Counted from the first letter of the stretch, positions 35,068 to 44,815 are shown. The stretch is DNA of 64,000 bases from Vesta saturnalis (GCA_036346205.1 JARFJB010001911.1:1703001-1767000); one strand, 5' to 3'. Program-made: numbers and translations. The notes: generated by a model not told the origin, from the letters alone.

Positions 35068-35304
35068 TTTACACACCCACGTGTAGGACGTGTTTTTTCA
35101 CCATATTTTATGACAGCTCACGTATAGGACGCGTATTTTCACCCTATGGGTCAACCCTAATTAGAGCCTTTCTGTACTTGCGCACGTGAGGGGCAGATGT
35201 AGGTTGGGGCTGGGGGCTGGGGCTGGTCTTGGGATAAGTCTTAGGGTTGGACCTGGAGCTGGACCTGGATTAAGGTCCTTCTGGCTATATTAATAACAGT
35301 GCCC
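35068..35304 (+). repeat. Left terminal inverted repeat of Polinton
   Basis: Pairs with 46196-46473 in inverted orientation. From outside inward: TTACACACCCACGTG, a repeat with CACGTATAGGACGCG, then TAATTAGAGCCTTTCTGTAC, a G-run cluster (35205-35233), three hexamers of the GGACCT type, and finally AAGGTCCTTCTGGCTATA. It is shorter than the right copy because it has fewer hexamers. Confidence 0.9.
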
Positions 35305-35345
35305 TGGAGGTTAGGCAATTGCACGTGTTCTGATTGAAAAAGATT

Positions 35346-35370
35346 TATATTTAGTCTATTTAAACGAAGC
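35346..35370 (+). promoter_or_regulatory. Possible TATA-type promoter of the ATPase gene cluster
   Basis: TCTATTTAAAC lies about 50 bp before the first ATG, just inside the left TIR. It is the only TATA-like box in the 107 bp between TIR and gene. A start for the whole cluster here is inferred from position only. Confidence 0.25.
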
Positions 35371-35410
35371 TGCTGGTGAAGTATCTGTTAGTATCGTTTA
35401 GCGATTCAAG

Positions 35411-36073
35411 ATGGAAGGTCAGTTTAAGCACCCCTTTTCGGCGATAGTTGCAGGTCCGTCGGGATGTGGGAAATCGTATTTTATCGTTGATTTTCTAAAA
35501 AATATCGAAACCGCCTGCGATACAGGTTTTGAAAAAATTATCTGGTTTTACAGTGAGTGGCCGCCTTTATTCAAAGATCTCTCTGCGGAGTTTCAAAAGG
35601 GTTTACCTGATATGGAACAGTTTGACGGGGAAAAACCTGTCGTAATAATAATTGACGATCTAATGCGCGAAACTAACGGCTCTGTGGTTGATATTTTTAC
35701 AAAGGGCTGTCATCGTCGAAATCTAAGTGCGGTTTTCTTAACGCAGAACATATTTAATCAAGGACGTGGACAGCGGGATGTTTCTCTCAACGCACATTAC
35801 ATAATTTTGTTTAAGAACCCACGTGACAGAGTTCAGATACAGCATTTAGCAAGACAGATTTCGCCGGATAACCCAAAATTTTTAGAAGCCGCGTACCAAG
35901 ATGCTACTTCAAGTCCGCACGGATATTTATTGTTCGATTTAAAACAGAATACACCGGATGTGCTACGTTACAGAACAAACATATTAGGGCCTCAAGGTAT
36001 CTGCCAGGTATATATAGCGAAAAAAGGGTTTAAGTCTCACAGTCATAAAGATTACATCATATATGATGGGTGA
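35411..36073 (+). CDS. FtsK/HerA-type (A32-like) DNA packaging ATPase
   Basis: A 220-residue intact frame. Walker A is GPSGCGKS at residues 15-22. A strand ending in two acidic residues (VVIIIDD, 77-83) is Walker B. The sensor-like segment FLTQNIF (109-115) is typical of the genome-packaging ATPases of Polintons, adintoviruses and related DNA viruses. In those, the ATPase pumps DNA into capsids built of the two jelly-roll proteins encoded downstream. The length is normal for the family. The start is the first ATG after the left TIR, and the stop overlaps the next gene by 11 bp. It shows no damage, unlike several neighbours. Confidence 0.9.
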   Translation: MEGQFKHPFSAIVAGPSGCGKSYFIVDFLKNIETACDTGFEKIIWFYSEWPPLFKDLSAEFQKGLPDMEQFDGEKPVVIIIDDLMRETNGSVVDIFTKGCHRRNLSAVFLTQNIFNQGRGQRDVSLNAHYIILFKNPRDRVQIQHLARQISPDNPKFLEAAYQDATSSPHGYLLFDLKQNTPDVLRYRTNILGPQGICQVYIAKKGFKSHSHKDYIIYDG

Positions 36074-36395
36074 CGTTTTAAGCGAGAACACTAATATCCT
36101 ACGTGCATTAGCCAGATTAAGTAAAAGTCAACGTGACGCTTTATTGAAATGTTTGGCTAGTAAGCAAGTAGGGTGTATTTGCGAGTGTGCACATAACATT
36201 TTAAAAGGTCGTGTACCTCTGTCAGCTGATCAGAAGCAGCGATTCTCTCAACATAAGCACACTTTAAGACGCTTGGCACAGAGAGCCGAATCTATAAAAA
36301 AGAAGAAACAGTTTCTTGTACAGAAAGGTGGTGCATTTCTACCACTCCTGTTAGGACCATTACTCGGCGAAATTCTGGGTAATCTGTTTCAATAG
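36063..36395 (+). CDS. Small basic protein with C-terminal GGAFLPLLLG motif
   Basis: 110 residues, intact. The N-terminal half is helical in character (LARLSKSQRDALLKCL). A basic middle follows (HKHTLRRLAQRA, IKKKK), then a hydrophobic Gly/Pro/Leu tail (KGGAFLPLLLGPLLGEIL). Small proteins of this build sit next to the ATPase in Polinton/adintovirus gene clusters and have been likened to adenovirus core protein pX. That role is an inference from position and charge. It overlaps the ATPase stop and ends 2 bp before the next start. It has no enzymatic motif. Confidence 0.7.
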   Translation: MMGDVLSENTNILRALARLSKSQRDALLKCLASKQVGCICECAHNILKGRVPLSADQKQRFSQHKHTLRRLAQRAESIKKKKQFLVQKGGAFLPLLLGPLLGEILGNLFQ

Positions 36396-36397
36396 CC

Positions 36398-37105
36398 ATG
36401 GACCACATTCTGAAGAAGACGATTATTCTACCGATGGACTTTATACAGCTCTTACAGGCACCAGATGTTTCACAAAACAACATTTTAGCGCAGCTGGGTA
36501 ACGATATGAATAAAGTTTCAAAAACTAAAATGACCGACCATGACAAATGGCAGCAGTACAACCAAGTTCTTCAAAGGTACCTACACTTTTCCAATCAGTT
36601 ACGTCAGCCCACCAGTATAACAATTAGCGGTGGCGCTGTTGCTGATGATATTAGAGATTTACCGCAACGCAAAGGTCTGACAGACGACGAGATAGTATCA
36701 ACGCTTCCGCCTTCATATAAGAGAAAAGGCGCGAATTTGTTACGTCTACTGAATACGAGCAGCGATGTTTTTTGGGACAAAGGGGGTACTGTCACAATAA
36801 AAGGCGAGATCATACCATATTCCAACATTATCGATCTGGTTCACGAGACGTTAAGAAAACGAAAAACCACAAACCCGCTCAGTTGGCGTCAGTTTGCGAC
36901 GTGCATTAAAGAGATAAATATACCACGAGAGTTTATCGGAAATATGCAAAGGTATGATGTTTCTGTATCACCCAGCGTGGAACGGACCCTCACAACTGTA
37001 GGTGAGAATTACGATGCTGATAGTGAAACGCGGGAAACACCGAGAAGAATCTCTCAAAGAAGAAGAAGAGGACTATCACTAGATTGGGATTCGTGGCGGC
37101 CATAA
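36398..37105 (+). CDS. Conserved Polinton-cluster protein of unknown function
   Basis: 235 residues, intact. The N-terminal part (1-75) is Gln/Asn-rich and probably helical. Residues about 92-190 form a compact domain with LTDDEIVSTLPPSYKRK, LLRLLNTS, IIPYSNIIDLVHETLRKRK and PLSWRQFATCIKEINIP. The C-terminus is Arg-rich (RRISQRRRR), which suggests nucleic-acid contact. I know this arrangement as a recurrent partner of the ATPase and integrase in these elements but not its function. It starts 2 bp after the preceding stop and ends 1 bp before the integrase ATG. Confidence 0.65.
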   Translation: MDHILKKTIILPMDFIQLLQAPDVSQNNILAQLGNDMNKVSKTKMTDHDKWQQYNQVLQRYLHFSNQLRQPTSITISGGAVADDIRDLPQRKGLTDDEIVSTLPPSYKRKGANLLRLLNTSSDVFWDKGGTVTIKGEIIPYSNIIDLVHETLRKRKTTNPLSWRQFATCIKEINIPREFIGNMQRYDVSVSPSVERTLTTVGENYDADSETRETPRRISQRRRRGLSLDWDSWRP

Positions 37106-37106
37106 C

Positions 37107-38108
37107 ATGGATGCTGTATACTATGATCCCTCTCACCCTGCAGGGTTCGCTGGTATAACACCTTTAACTAATACTGTAAAGGGTAGATATGGTGAAGTAA
37201 AAAACTGGCTACAGACACAGGAAGCTTATACGGTACATAAACCAGTCAGAAAAAAGCTTCCACGAAATAAATATATTGTGAGTAACCTTTACGAGTTGTG
37301 GCAAGCGGATCTTTGTGATATGCGAACTTTAAGTAAACACAATACCGGATACAACTACATACTAACGGTAATTGATGTATTTAGCAAGAGGGCATGGGCG
37401 AGAGCACTTAAAACGAAGACAATACCCCGGCAAATCTACAGACGGATAAAGGCAAAGAGTTTGTGGCGAGCAGCGTACAAAACTTTTTCAAGAAATAAAA
37501 TATCCATTTCTATGTAACAAATAACCCTGATGTAAAAGCATCTGTAGTTGAAAGATTTAATAAAACATTGAAAACAAAGATGTGGCGTTATTTCACTTAC
37601 AAAAATTCCTACAGATATATTGATGTACTCGAAAAGACTTGTGACTGCCTACAACAATAGCCCTCATTCAAGTATAAAGATGGCCTCCTCGGCTGTAAAC
37701 GATAAAAACATTTTGGAAGTGTGGAATAACCTGTACGCGAAAGGTTTAGGTCCAGTACGCCATCCTAAATATAAAGTCGGCGAGCATGTCAGAATCACCA
37801 GAACTAAGTACACCTTTGAGAAGGGATATGAAACGAATTGGAGCGAGGAAGTTTTTACAATTAGCGCGGTGATAAAATGAAGACCACCAGTTTATAGAAT
37901 AATCGATATTAATAACGATACTGTTGAGGGCACCTTTTACGAAGAAGAATTGCAAGTTGTTACGGTTGATAAAGATACTCTATTCAAAGTCGATAAGATT
38001 CTAGCAGAGAAGGGCCGTGGGCGAAATAAACAATACCTCGTCAAGTGGCGTAGATACAGTGACAAATTTAATAGGTGGGTGTTAGCTTCGCAGTTGAGAG
38101 ATATATAA
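37107..38108 (+). pseudogene. Polinton integrase (rve) with C-terminal chromodomain, broken
   Basis: A retroviral-type DDE integrase in at least three frame segments. 37107-37500 has KPVRKKLPRNKY and the first Asp in LWQADLCDM. A deletion and shift near 37420 move the second-Asp box (LQTDKGKEF) into another frame, where a stop follows soon after FFKK. The Glu box VVERFNKTLK (about 37550) and a segment from 37620 with PHSSIKMA follow. A stop at 37878 precedes the last part, which ends in a chromodomain (about 37981-38105: VDKILAEKGRGRNKQYLVKW, then SDKFNRWV). Integrase joins element ends to host DNA; chromodomains are known to steer such enzymes to chromatin marks. It is non-functional here. 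Confidence 0.88.
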
Positions 38109-38110
38109 AA

Positions 38111-38930
38111 ATGGAGTTTTATCTTACCTTATTGAGTAATAGCTCTATGACGCATTTTCCAGGTAATATGACGTCAAGTTTTATTACGCAACTGCCAAAA
38201 CGAATAAGATTAACGGGCTCGGGGGTTGTAGGGATATCGGAAATTCAGTACCCATGTTCTTTTTGCCGCTGTAAGTGCAACAGGTAATTTAATTTATTAT
38301 AGAACAGAGCCACCTGGCGAGAACGTGTTAGAAACGATATTAAAAAACGCCGCAGAATATTTTCAACTCGACAACGAGAAGATCATTTATATTGAAGATG
38401 GCTGGTACGTGATACGGTTCGCTTCGGGAAATTACGCCAGCATAGAAGAAATTATCAGCGAGCTAAATAACCATGTACTAATAAGTAAACTGCTAACAAT
38501 CGAATATCATAATCTAACTAAGCGCGTCACTACGAAATTAAAAACTCAGCTCTCGCTATTCGGATTCTCACAACGTCTAGCCTTACAATTGGGTTATCCA
38601 CCGTATCAGAACATAGCTATGGAATAAATACCCCCACACCCCCCTAGTATATGGATAGGATTACCAACTCAGATGTTTGTTTATTGCGACATCGTTGAAC
38701 CGCAAATTGTGGGTGATGTTTTACCTCCGCTTATGTGTATAATAAATATTACTTCAGAAAACTATTCTTACGGGGGTCATAAAGATGTGGTTTTCGCCTG
38801 CACACTACATACCGGTAATGACACGGGAATTTGAAAACATCGAGATTAATATAAAACAGATACGGGTGCAGCAATGCCATTTGAGTTTGGAACGTCGTGC
38901 CTGAAGCTACACTTTAAGAAAGTACAATAA
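38111..38930 (+). pseudogene. Penton-like minor capsid protein (jelly roll), frameshifted
   Basis: It starts with MEFYLTLLSNSSM and an N-terminal strand pattern ending GISEIQYP, matching the start of Polinton/adintovirus penton-like proteins. A shift near 38270 leads to 38325-38627 (IEDGWYVIRF, ITIEEIISELNN-like), a further stop at 38625, and then 38640-38930 in other frames. These encode the C-terminal strands (ending in FGTSCLKLHFKK). The TAA overlaps the next ATG (TAATG). In intact elements this single jelly-roll protein forms the capsid vertices. At least three breaks abolish it here. Confidence 0.75.
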
Positions 38931-39340
38931 TGGTTTGCCCTTATCAGCAATATTACATGAATCAGGCCGGTAACGGTATCGGCTCTATTTACAGAGGTGC
39001 GCCCTATCAACGTGGTCATGGAATAGGGAGCTGGTTGGGTGGTATATTTAGAAGTATAATACCGTTATTTAAGTCTGGCGCAAAGGCTATTGGTAAAGAA
39101 GCTCTTAGAACGGGTGCTAATATTCTTGGTGACGTCATAGAGGATCGACCTATTAAGGATTCGTTTCAAGAAAGATTTCACGAGGCAGGTAGAAACCTTA
39201 AGAGTAAAGCCGACGAGAAAATCGATAAAATGATGGAGGGTTCGGGTTATAAAAGAGTACGTCTGGCCGATAATAATCAGTCTCTACTGAGCGCTGTTGC
39301 TAAGAAGAAGCCTGCTTACGACGATATATTTTCAAGATAA
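38930..39340 (+). CDS. Adenovirus pVI-like minor capsid/membrane-active protein
   Basis: 136 residues, intact. A Tyr/Gln/Gly-rich start leads to GIGSWLGGIFRSIIPLFKSG and AKAIGKEALRTGANILGDVI, an amphipathic helix pattern near the N-terminus like that of adenovirus protein VI. A charged helical C-terminal half ends in SAVAKKKPAYDDIF, where a tail cleaved by the viral protease would be expected. The assignment comes from motif order and position between penton and major capsid genes. Both ends use TAATG stop/start overlaps. Confidence 0.7.
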   Translation: MVCPYQQYYMNQAGNGIGSIYRGAPYQRGHGIGSWLGGIFRSIIPLFKSGAKAIGKEALRTGANILGDVIEDRPIKDSFQERFHEAGRNLKSKADEKIDKMMEGSGYKRVRLADNNQSLLSAVAKKKPAYDDIFSR

Positions 39341-40653
39341 TGGCTTTTCTACATGCACAATCGTGTGAATGCGTCAAGTCCGAATTGGATTTGTTCGCTT
39401 TACTATCGACGCAGACAAGTATCGAGAGTGGTGAATGGATATTTTACAAGCCCTTATCAGCTCTGAATGATGACGCCCCAATAGAATTTGTAGTCCCCGG
39501 AAATGGAAACGATTATATAGATTTAAGCCAGACCATGATGTACATTACAGCTAAAGTTCTAAAGCATGATGATTCAGCACTTACAGACGCTGATACTGTA
39601 GCACCGGTAAACAATTGGATGCATTCGCTTTTCTCACAGGTGGAGGTTTACTTAAATCAGAAGATGGTGTCACAACCAAACAACACCTACGCCTACCGTT
39701 CATATATCAAAACGCTGCTAAATTATGGAAAGAAGGTCAAGAGTTCACATCTAGGATGTACCTTATGGCACAATGATACAGCTGGACAGATGAATACACT
39801 GGGAAACGCTAATAACGGTTTTTCGAAACGTCAAGTACTTGCGGCTACCGGGAGACGGGTAGAGATGATTGGTCACGTGCACTCGGATTCGTTTAATCAA
39901 GAAAAGTTTCTCATAAGTGGTGTTGAGTTAAAGGCTAAATTTGCACGATCAAGAGATATCTTTAGCCTAATGGCGGCACCCGCTTCAAAGTACAACACGC
40001 GAATTATAGACGCTAGTTTACTGGTGAGACGTATGCGAATCAATCCAACTATTCTAATTGCGCACGCTAAAGCTTTAGAAACAACAACCGCAAAATATCC
40101 TGTTACAAGGACAGACGTAAAAGTGTTAACTATACCTGCAGGCATACAGCGAAAATCATTGGATAATGTTTTCCTGGGTCAGTTACCTAAACGATGCATC
40201 GTAGGCTTTGTAGCAAGTAAAGCATTCAACGGTGACTATCCCTCAAATCCGTTCAATTTTCATCACTGCAATATTAACTACATGTCGTTATATATTGACG
40301 GGCAACAAATTCCTTCGAAGGCCTTACAACCAGAGTTTACAGCTAATGGTTTATACGTAAGAGCGTACCACACCTTATTCTCTGGTACGGGTATTCATTT
40401 TTTGAATGAAGGTAACGATATATCGAGAAGTGATTACCCCAACGGCTACTGTTTAATGGCATTTGACCTAACACCTGACTTGTCTGCAAACGCTAGCACG
40501 CACTGGAATTTAGTTTGAAACGGCTCCCTTCGGCTGGAAGTCTGGTTTGAAGAAGTGCTCACCGTAACCGTTAACTGTTTGGTGTATGCAGAATTCGATA
40601 ACGTGCTCGAGATCGATAAACATCGGAATGTCGTTGTGGATTTTAGATATTAA
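39340..40653 (+). pseudogene. Major capsid protein (F54H12.2-like), premature stop
   Basis: The frame begins MAFLHAQSCECVKSELDLF and runs 392 codons to an in-frame TGA at 40516-40518. The same frame then stays open for 44 more codons with family-like sequence (RLEVWFEEVLTVTVNCLVY) to TAA at 40651-40653. The undamaged length would be 437 residues, about the length I know for F54H12.2-like proteins, which are associated with integrase in worm and arthropod Polintons and taken to be hexon-like double jelly-roll capsid proteins. Motifs include SIESGEWIFYKPLSALND and YAYRSYIKTLLNYG. One nonsense mutation is the only visible lesion. Read-through cannot be excluded. Confidence 0.8.
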
Positions 40654-40705
40654 AAGTGGTAGTTCTAACCTGCAGGCTTCAGTGTACAGCAGCAGCCGAT
40701 AGAAG

Positions 40706-41253
40706 ATGGACGCATACTTGGACGTACAAGGGTTTAGTGGTGTTAACAACGAATTCATACCGAAAGAAATTGCCGTGGTTACAGATCACGGCCGTTTATC
40801 GTTGATGCTAATAAAACCACCTCGAGGCTACTTTATATCAGGATCCATGTCACGACAGATAAAATTTATGGAAGATAATTATCATGGGCTGAAATGGTGG
40901 TGGGGTCATGCACATTACATTTCCGTGAGGAGTTGATGAGAGTGTTGCGCCCATTTAACCAAATTCACGTTAAGGGCGGTGAAAAACAACAGTTTTTAGG
41001 GTTTCTTAACAAACCAATAGTAAACCTGGAGGACACTGGTTGCCCGTCGATTAAACAGTTGAAAAAGGAAGCAAAAGCATATAGCTGCCTAAACCATAAC
41101 ATCACTGAGCCTATGTGTGCACTGGAAAACGCATTACTACTGCAAGACTGGACGCATACCAATTCCAAAGATGTATGCGGTACAAGTGTTGAGATGCTTG
41201 AAATCGATCCCAAGCCACAAGAAGAATGTGTTTCGGCTTGTATGTGCTTCTAA
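40706..41253 (+). pseudogene. DEDD exonuclease-like protein, one frameshift
   Basis: Two overlapping frames make one protein: 40706-40936 and 40894-41253, shifted near 40905. Part one has YLDVQGF, KEIAVVTDHGRL and LIKPP, the layout of the first beta hairpin of DEDD exonucleases, with Asp-x-Gln in place of Asp-x-Glu. Part two has IHVKGGEKQQFLGFL (where motif II would be), VNLEDTGCPSIKQL and MCALENALLLQDW (where motif III would be). The fold call is my inference; activity is doubtful because acidic residues are substituted. Proteins with this set of motifs recur in insect genomes. It lies between the capsid and protease genes of the element. Confidence 0.5.
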
Positions 41254-41627
41254 TCAACTACCGAGACACGTACCTCGACCTTGTGCAATTATCGTAAACA
41301 CGGATCCTGCAAACAAACCAGGTCATCATTGGACCGCTATCTACATTGACGAGAATGGTAATGGAGAGTATTTTGATTCCTTTGGACGACCACCGCAAGG
41401 ATATCATTTACGTTTCCTAGAGAAGAATTCCAGATGCTTCGTATACAATAAAACAATACTACCATTCGGATGTGTACGGACTTTATACCTTAATGTTTCT
41501 ATATTTTAGATTACATAATTTACCTATGTTTGATTTTGTAAAAAATTATTTTAGTACATACTTAATTGTAAATGATGAGATAATCAGGTTATTGTTTAAC
41601 GCCTGTTACCCAACCATTCTATTCTGA
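41206..41627 (+). pseudogene. Adenain-like cysteine protease, catalytic Cys lost
   Basis: C5/Ulp1-type maturation protease of Polintons/adintoviruses. From 41236: SNQLPRHVPRPCAIIVNTDP, the catalytic His in GHHWTAIYID and the Asp in GEYFDSFGRPP. A frameshift near 41460 moves reading to a frame that runs to TGA at 41625-41627, with the end region LYTLMFLYF. There the family has a Cys-Gly pair, but this copy has Tyr-Gly (TAC at 41475-41477), one transition from TGC. The N-terminus is also unclear, since the frame overlaps the preceding gene. In intact elements it cleaves capsid precursors such as pVI. This copy is inactive on two counts. Confidence 0.8.
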
Positions 41628-41629
41628 TA

Positions 41630-41635
41630 AATAAA
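41630..41635 (+). terminator. AATAAA polyadenylation signal after the gene cluster
   Basis: AATAAA lies 3 bp after the protease stop, the first such hexamer downstream of the nine genes. It would suit a shared 3' end. Confidence 0.35.
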
Positions 41636-42240
41636 AGAGATTTTTAGTGCTTTAATTGTTTTAATCAAGAGCCCTGTAATAACAAAATAACCCCATTGTT
41701 TTTCTTTTAATTCAGCATGTTTTTTTAAAGATCGTGTTATAAAATTTATGATTTAGTGTTTTTTAAAAAGAAATTATCAGTGGCGGTTTGTCCATTAGGT
41801 CATTTGGTCAATGACCTCCCAAAAGTAAGACATGACTATGACAATTGAACATATATTGAGTAAGATTAATTTAATATTGTTAGTATTATTATCCATCTCA
41901 CCAAATATCTAAAATATAGGTAGGTTTATTTTAAATCAATACGCGACTGTATAGTGTATACTATGAATTTTATTATACTTGAATTCACCGCGGTCACAGT
42001 TTCAAATTGTCCTCGATGCTTAGACTGCCTTCCCCCGAGAAAAGGACGGATAGAATGGCAACTTCGTATGTATTAAACAACAGCCAAAGCTCGGCCGCAT
42101 CTCGCCTTACGGTCACAAGCCGTGATTTCGAATGTCGACCAGTCAGTACCGTTTCACTTGTTCTGCGATGCGTGCACCCACACAGTGAACAGTTTACAGT
42201 ACTTACGTTATTATATATAATATTCGCTGCCTATTTTATC

Positions 42241-44351
42241 ATGTCGGTGGTTCAAATATTAAAAGAACTAAAAAACAATAACGGTTTAAATTCCGATAAA
42301 CGTCCAGAGTTTAAAGCAAAAGGTCGCCCTCAACCAAAGCTACAAATTAAACAGTCAAGTAGAGATAAAAGCAGAGAAGTGAATCGTTACTTCCGTGAAA
42401 ATGTGTACGATTTGTGCGAGTGGATTTGCGGATGTGAAATTACAAATGCGTTCTATTGATACGTATGTTTATTATTTTCAAATTCTAGTGACTCCTGGTG
42501 TAGTAATGGTATAACAGACTTGAAACATTTGAAAGATAAAATTAAAAAACATTCTCTGTCGACAGATCACATGAAAAGTTCTATGAATTACGGTACCTTC
42601 GGTCGTGTTGATATTCGATCACAATTGGATAGTGCATACAGAAAATCTATAAAAGACTATAATGAAAATGTAGCAAAAAATCGATATTTCTTAGGTAAAC
42701 TTATCGATTGCGTTAAATTTTGTGGTGCATTTGAGTTGGCATTGCGAGGGCACGATGAGCACAGCATCTGAGAATCCAGGTGTGTTTCGAGGACTGATCA
42801 ACTTCGTATCAGAGTTGGACTCTATATTTAAAGAATATATGGAAGAAATACCATTTTAAGGGCACCTCTAACATCGTGCAAAATGATTTGCTAGAGTCAA
42901 TGTTATCAGTTGCTCAAAACAAAATTAAATCAGAAATTAAACTAGCTAACTTTGTTGCATACAAGTAGATGAAACTACCGATAGTTCTAATAAAACGCAA
43001 ATGGTCTTTATCATAGTTACGTTTTAAATGGAATTATTCACGAAAGGTTTCTGAAATTCATTAAACCGACAGGCACCACTGCAGGGATACTAACAAATGT
43101 AATACTTGAAGAATTAGAAAATTTGGATATTAGTAAATCCCCGAAAATTAATTGCTCAAAGTTACGATGGAGCCTCTACTATGAGTGGAAAATTAGGTGG
43201 TGTTCAAACCAAATTAGAGAAAATATACGACGGCGATTTTCATTCATTGTTACGCCCATCAGTTGAATTTAATTTTACAAAAAGCAGCGAGTCAGGATAA
43301 AAGTGTAAAATTTTTTTGCTAATTTGCAAGGGTTTTCGACGTTTTTCAGCAGATCACCGAAACCACATCAGTTCTAGATGAATTTGTGAAAGTTCGTCTA
43401 CCTAAGCTGAACCTACAAGATGGAATTTCACCACCCGTTGTGTAGATACTGTATTTTTACATCAAGCCGACATTCTAGCTTGTTTAGAAAAATTATCGAC
43501 TCTGAGGAAGATTCTAAAACCCTAAATCAAGCTATTGGGTTAAAACATTTCTAAAAGCGAAGATTTTTTATACTGGTTGAATTTTTTTCATCTGATAATT
43601 CCAAATAGTGAAATTCTGTTTAGCGAGCTTCAAAAACGTTCTACTGATGTCATAACGGTTAAAAACAACGTAGCATCTTTCAAGGCGTCTATAAAAAAAG
43701 TGAGAAATGATATTGCAAACAATTCAAACAGCTTGTTTTCGCAAATTCCTTCATTCTCCTGTGCCAAAAGATCCAGAAATGAAGACTCTAAACGTCGTAT
43801 ACTCTAGAGGTCTGTGACATAATAATTTCTGAAATTGACGAACGATTCAGTTTTAGTGACCACTTAATAATTGCACAATTATTCTACAGCGATATGTTTG
43901 AAGAGTATCAGAAGTTTTCCGAACCATATTTTAAAATTAGTTAAAAAAGACTTTCCCGTCATCAATCATTTAAAATTGAAAACTGAATTAGAAGTCATTT
44001 ATGAGCGAAATGATTTTCATATTTCTGACGGAAATGCAGGAGCCATAGCAATTCTCCAGTTATTCATAAAATAATAACCTTTGTGACACATTTTCGGAAA
44101 GTGTGAAATTGTTAAATATTTTGTGTACATTACCTATGACTGCTGTTGAGAGCGAGCGTTGTTTCTCTACGTTGAAGAGAATAAAAACTTTTCTACGTAA
44201 TACTATGGGGCAGGATAGGTTGTCAGCTTTGGCTATGCTCAGTATAGAGAAGTCTCTCATAAAAAATATGCCAAATTTTAACGAACTTGTGATTGACCAT
44301 TTTGCCAATAGTAAAGTACGGAGGATAGACTTAAAGTTCAAAACTATTTAA
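42241..44351 (+). pseudogene. hAT transposase (TTF/ZMYM-type), multiply broken
   Basis: From 42241: MSVVQILKELKNNN and a TTF-type zinc-finger region with LCEWICGCEITNAFY. An in-frame TGA (42457-42459) stands where a zinc-binding Cys is expected. Reading resumes through SSDSWCSNGITDLKHL and AYRKSIKDYNENV to 42771. The DDE-type core is in shifted frames: VDETTD with the first catalytic Asp (about 42968), SYDGASTMSG with the second (about 43166). 44103-44351 encodes the hAT C-terminal dimerisation domain (TAVESERCFSTLKRIKTFL, then MGQDRLSALAMLSIE). At least six breaks. The intact enzyme would excise and insert the element by cut-and-paste. Confidence 0.88.
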
Positions 44352-44489
44352 ACAAATTGAAGACAGTACCCGTGCACCGGGGCAAATTTCTTCAAAACAA
44401 TCTTAGTGCTAGTTACATTAATATTCATCTGTATAGGTGTATCAAAACCCTCACGTGTGTTAAGAAGAGTTCTTACATTGTCTTACATA

Positions 44490-44815
44490 GAAAATGATTA
44501 TGGATTTAGACTTAGGGCAGATCAGAATTATAACCTGTGTAATGTACAATGCTGTCGCGCCTATTTCAGTAACTACTGCGGAAAGTGAAATGTTTTTCGT
44601 ATATCTCTACTTTGGAACTAGTAGATACGTTTTGGGCATTACAATGAGTCGAGATAGGCTTACTGTCTTACTTTATTGGCAATGTTATCTACTGAGAGGA
44701 AAGTGATTGTGCAAATTCCTGACTTTAATAACACGGTGATCGACATTTTTGCAAATACCAAGACTAGAAGAGCTGATTTCACCTACAAGTATCAGAGTAA
44801 GGTATTCTAATTTAT
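44490..44815 (+). pseudogene. Second, diverged hAT C-terminal domain
   Basis: Downstream of the transposase stop the same domain appears again, more diverged: APISVTTAESEMFFVYLYF, then MSRDRLTVLLY, and after a shift VIDIFANTKTRRADF, which parallels VIDHFANSKVRRIDL of the first copy. It ends in TAA near 44811. It is either a partial tandem duplication within the element or a piece of a related element. Confidence 0.7.

Noticed and set aside
40510..40758. 82-codon minus-strand frame after the major capsid gene
   Set aside because: It is the antisense of the capsid protein's own C-terminus, which continues past a premature TGA on the plus strand.
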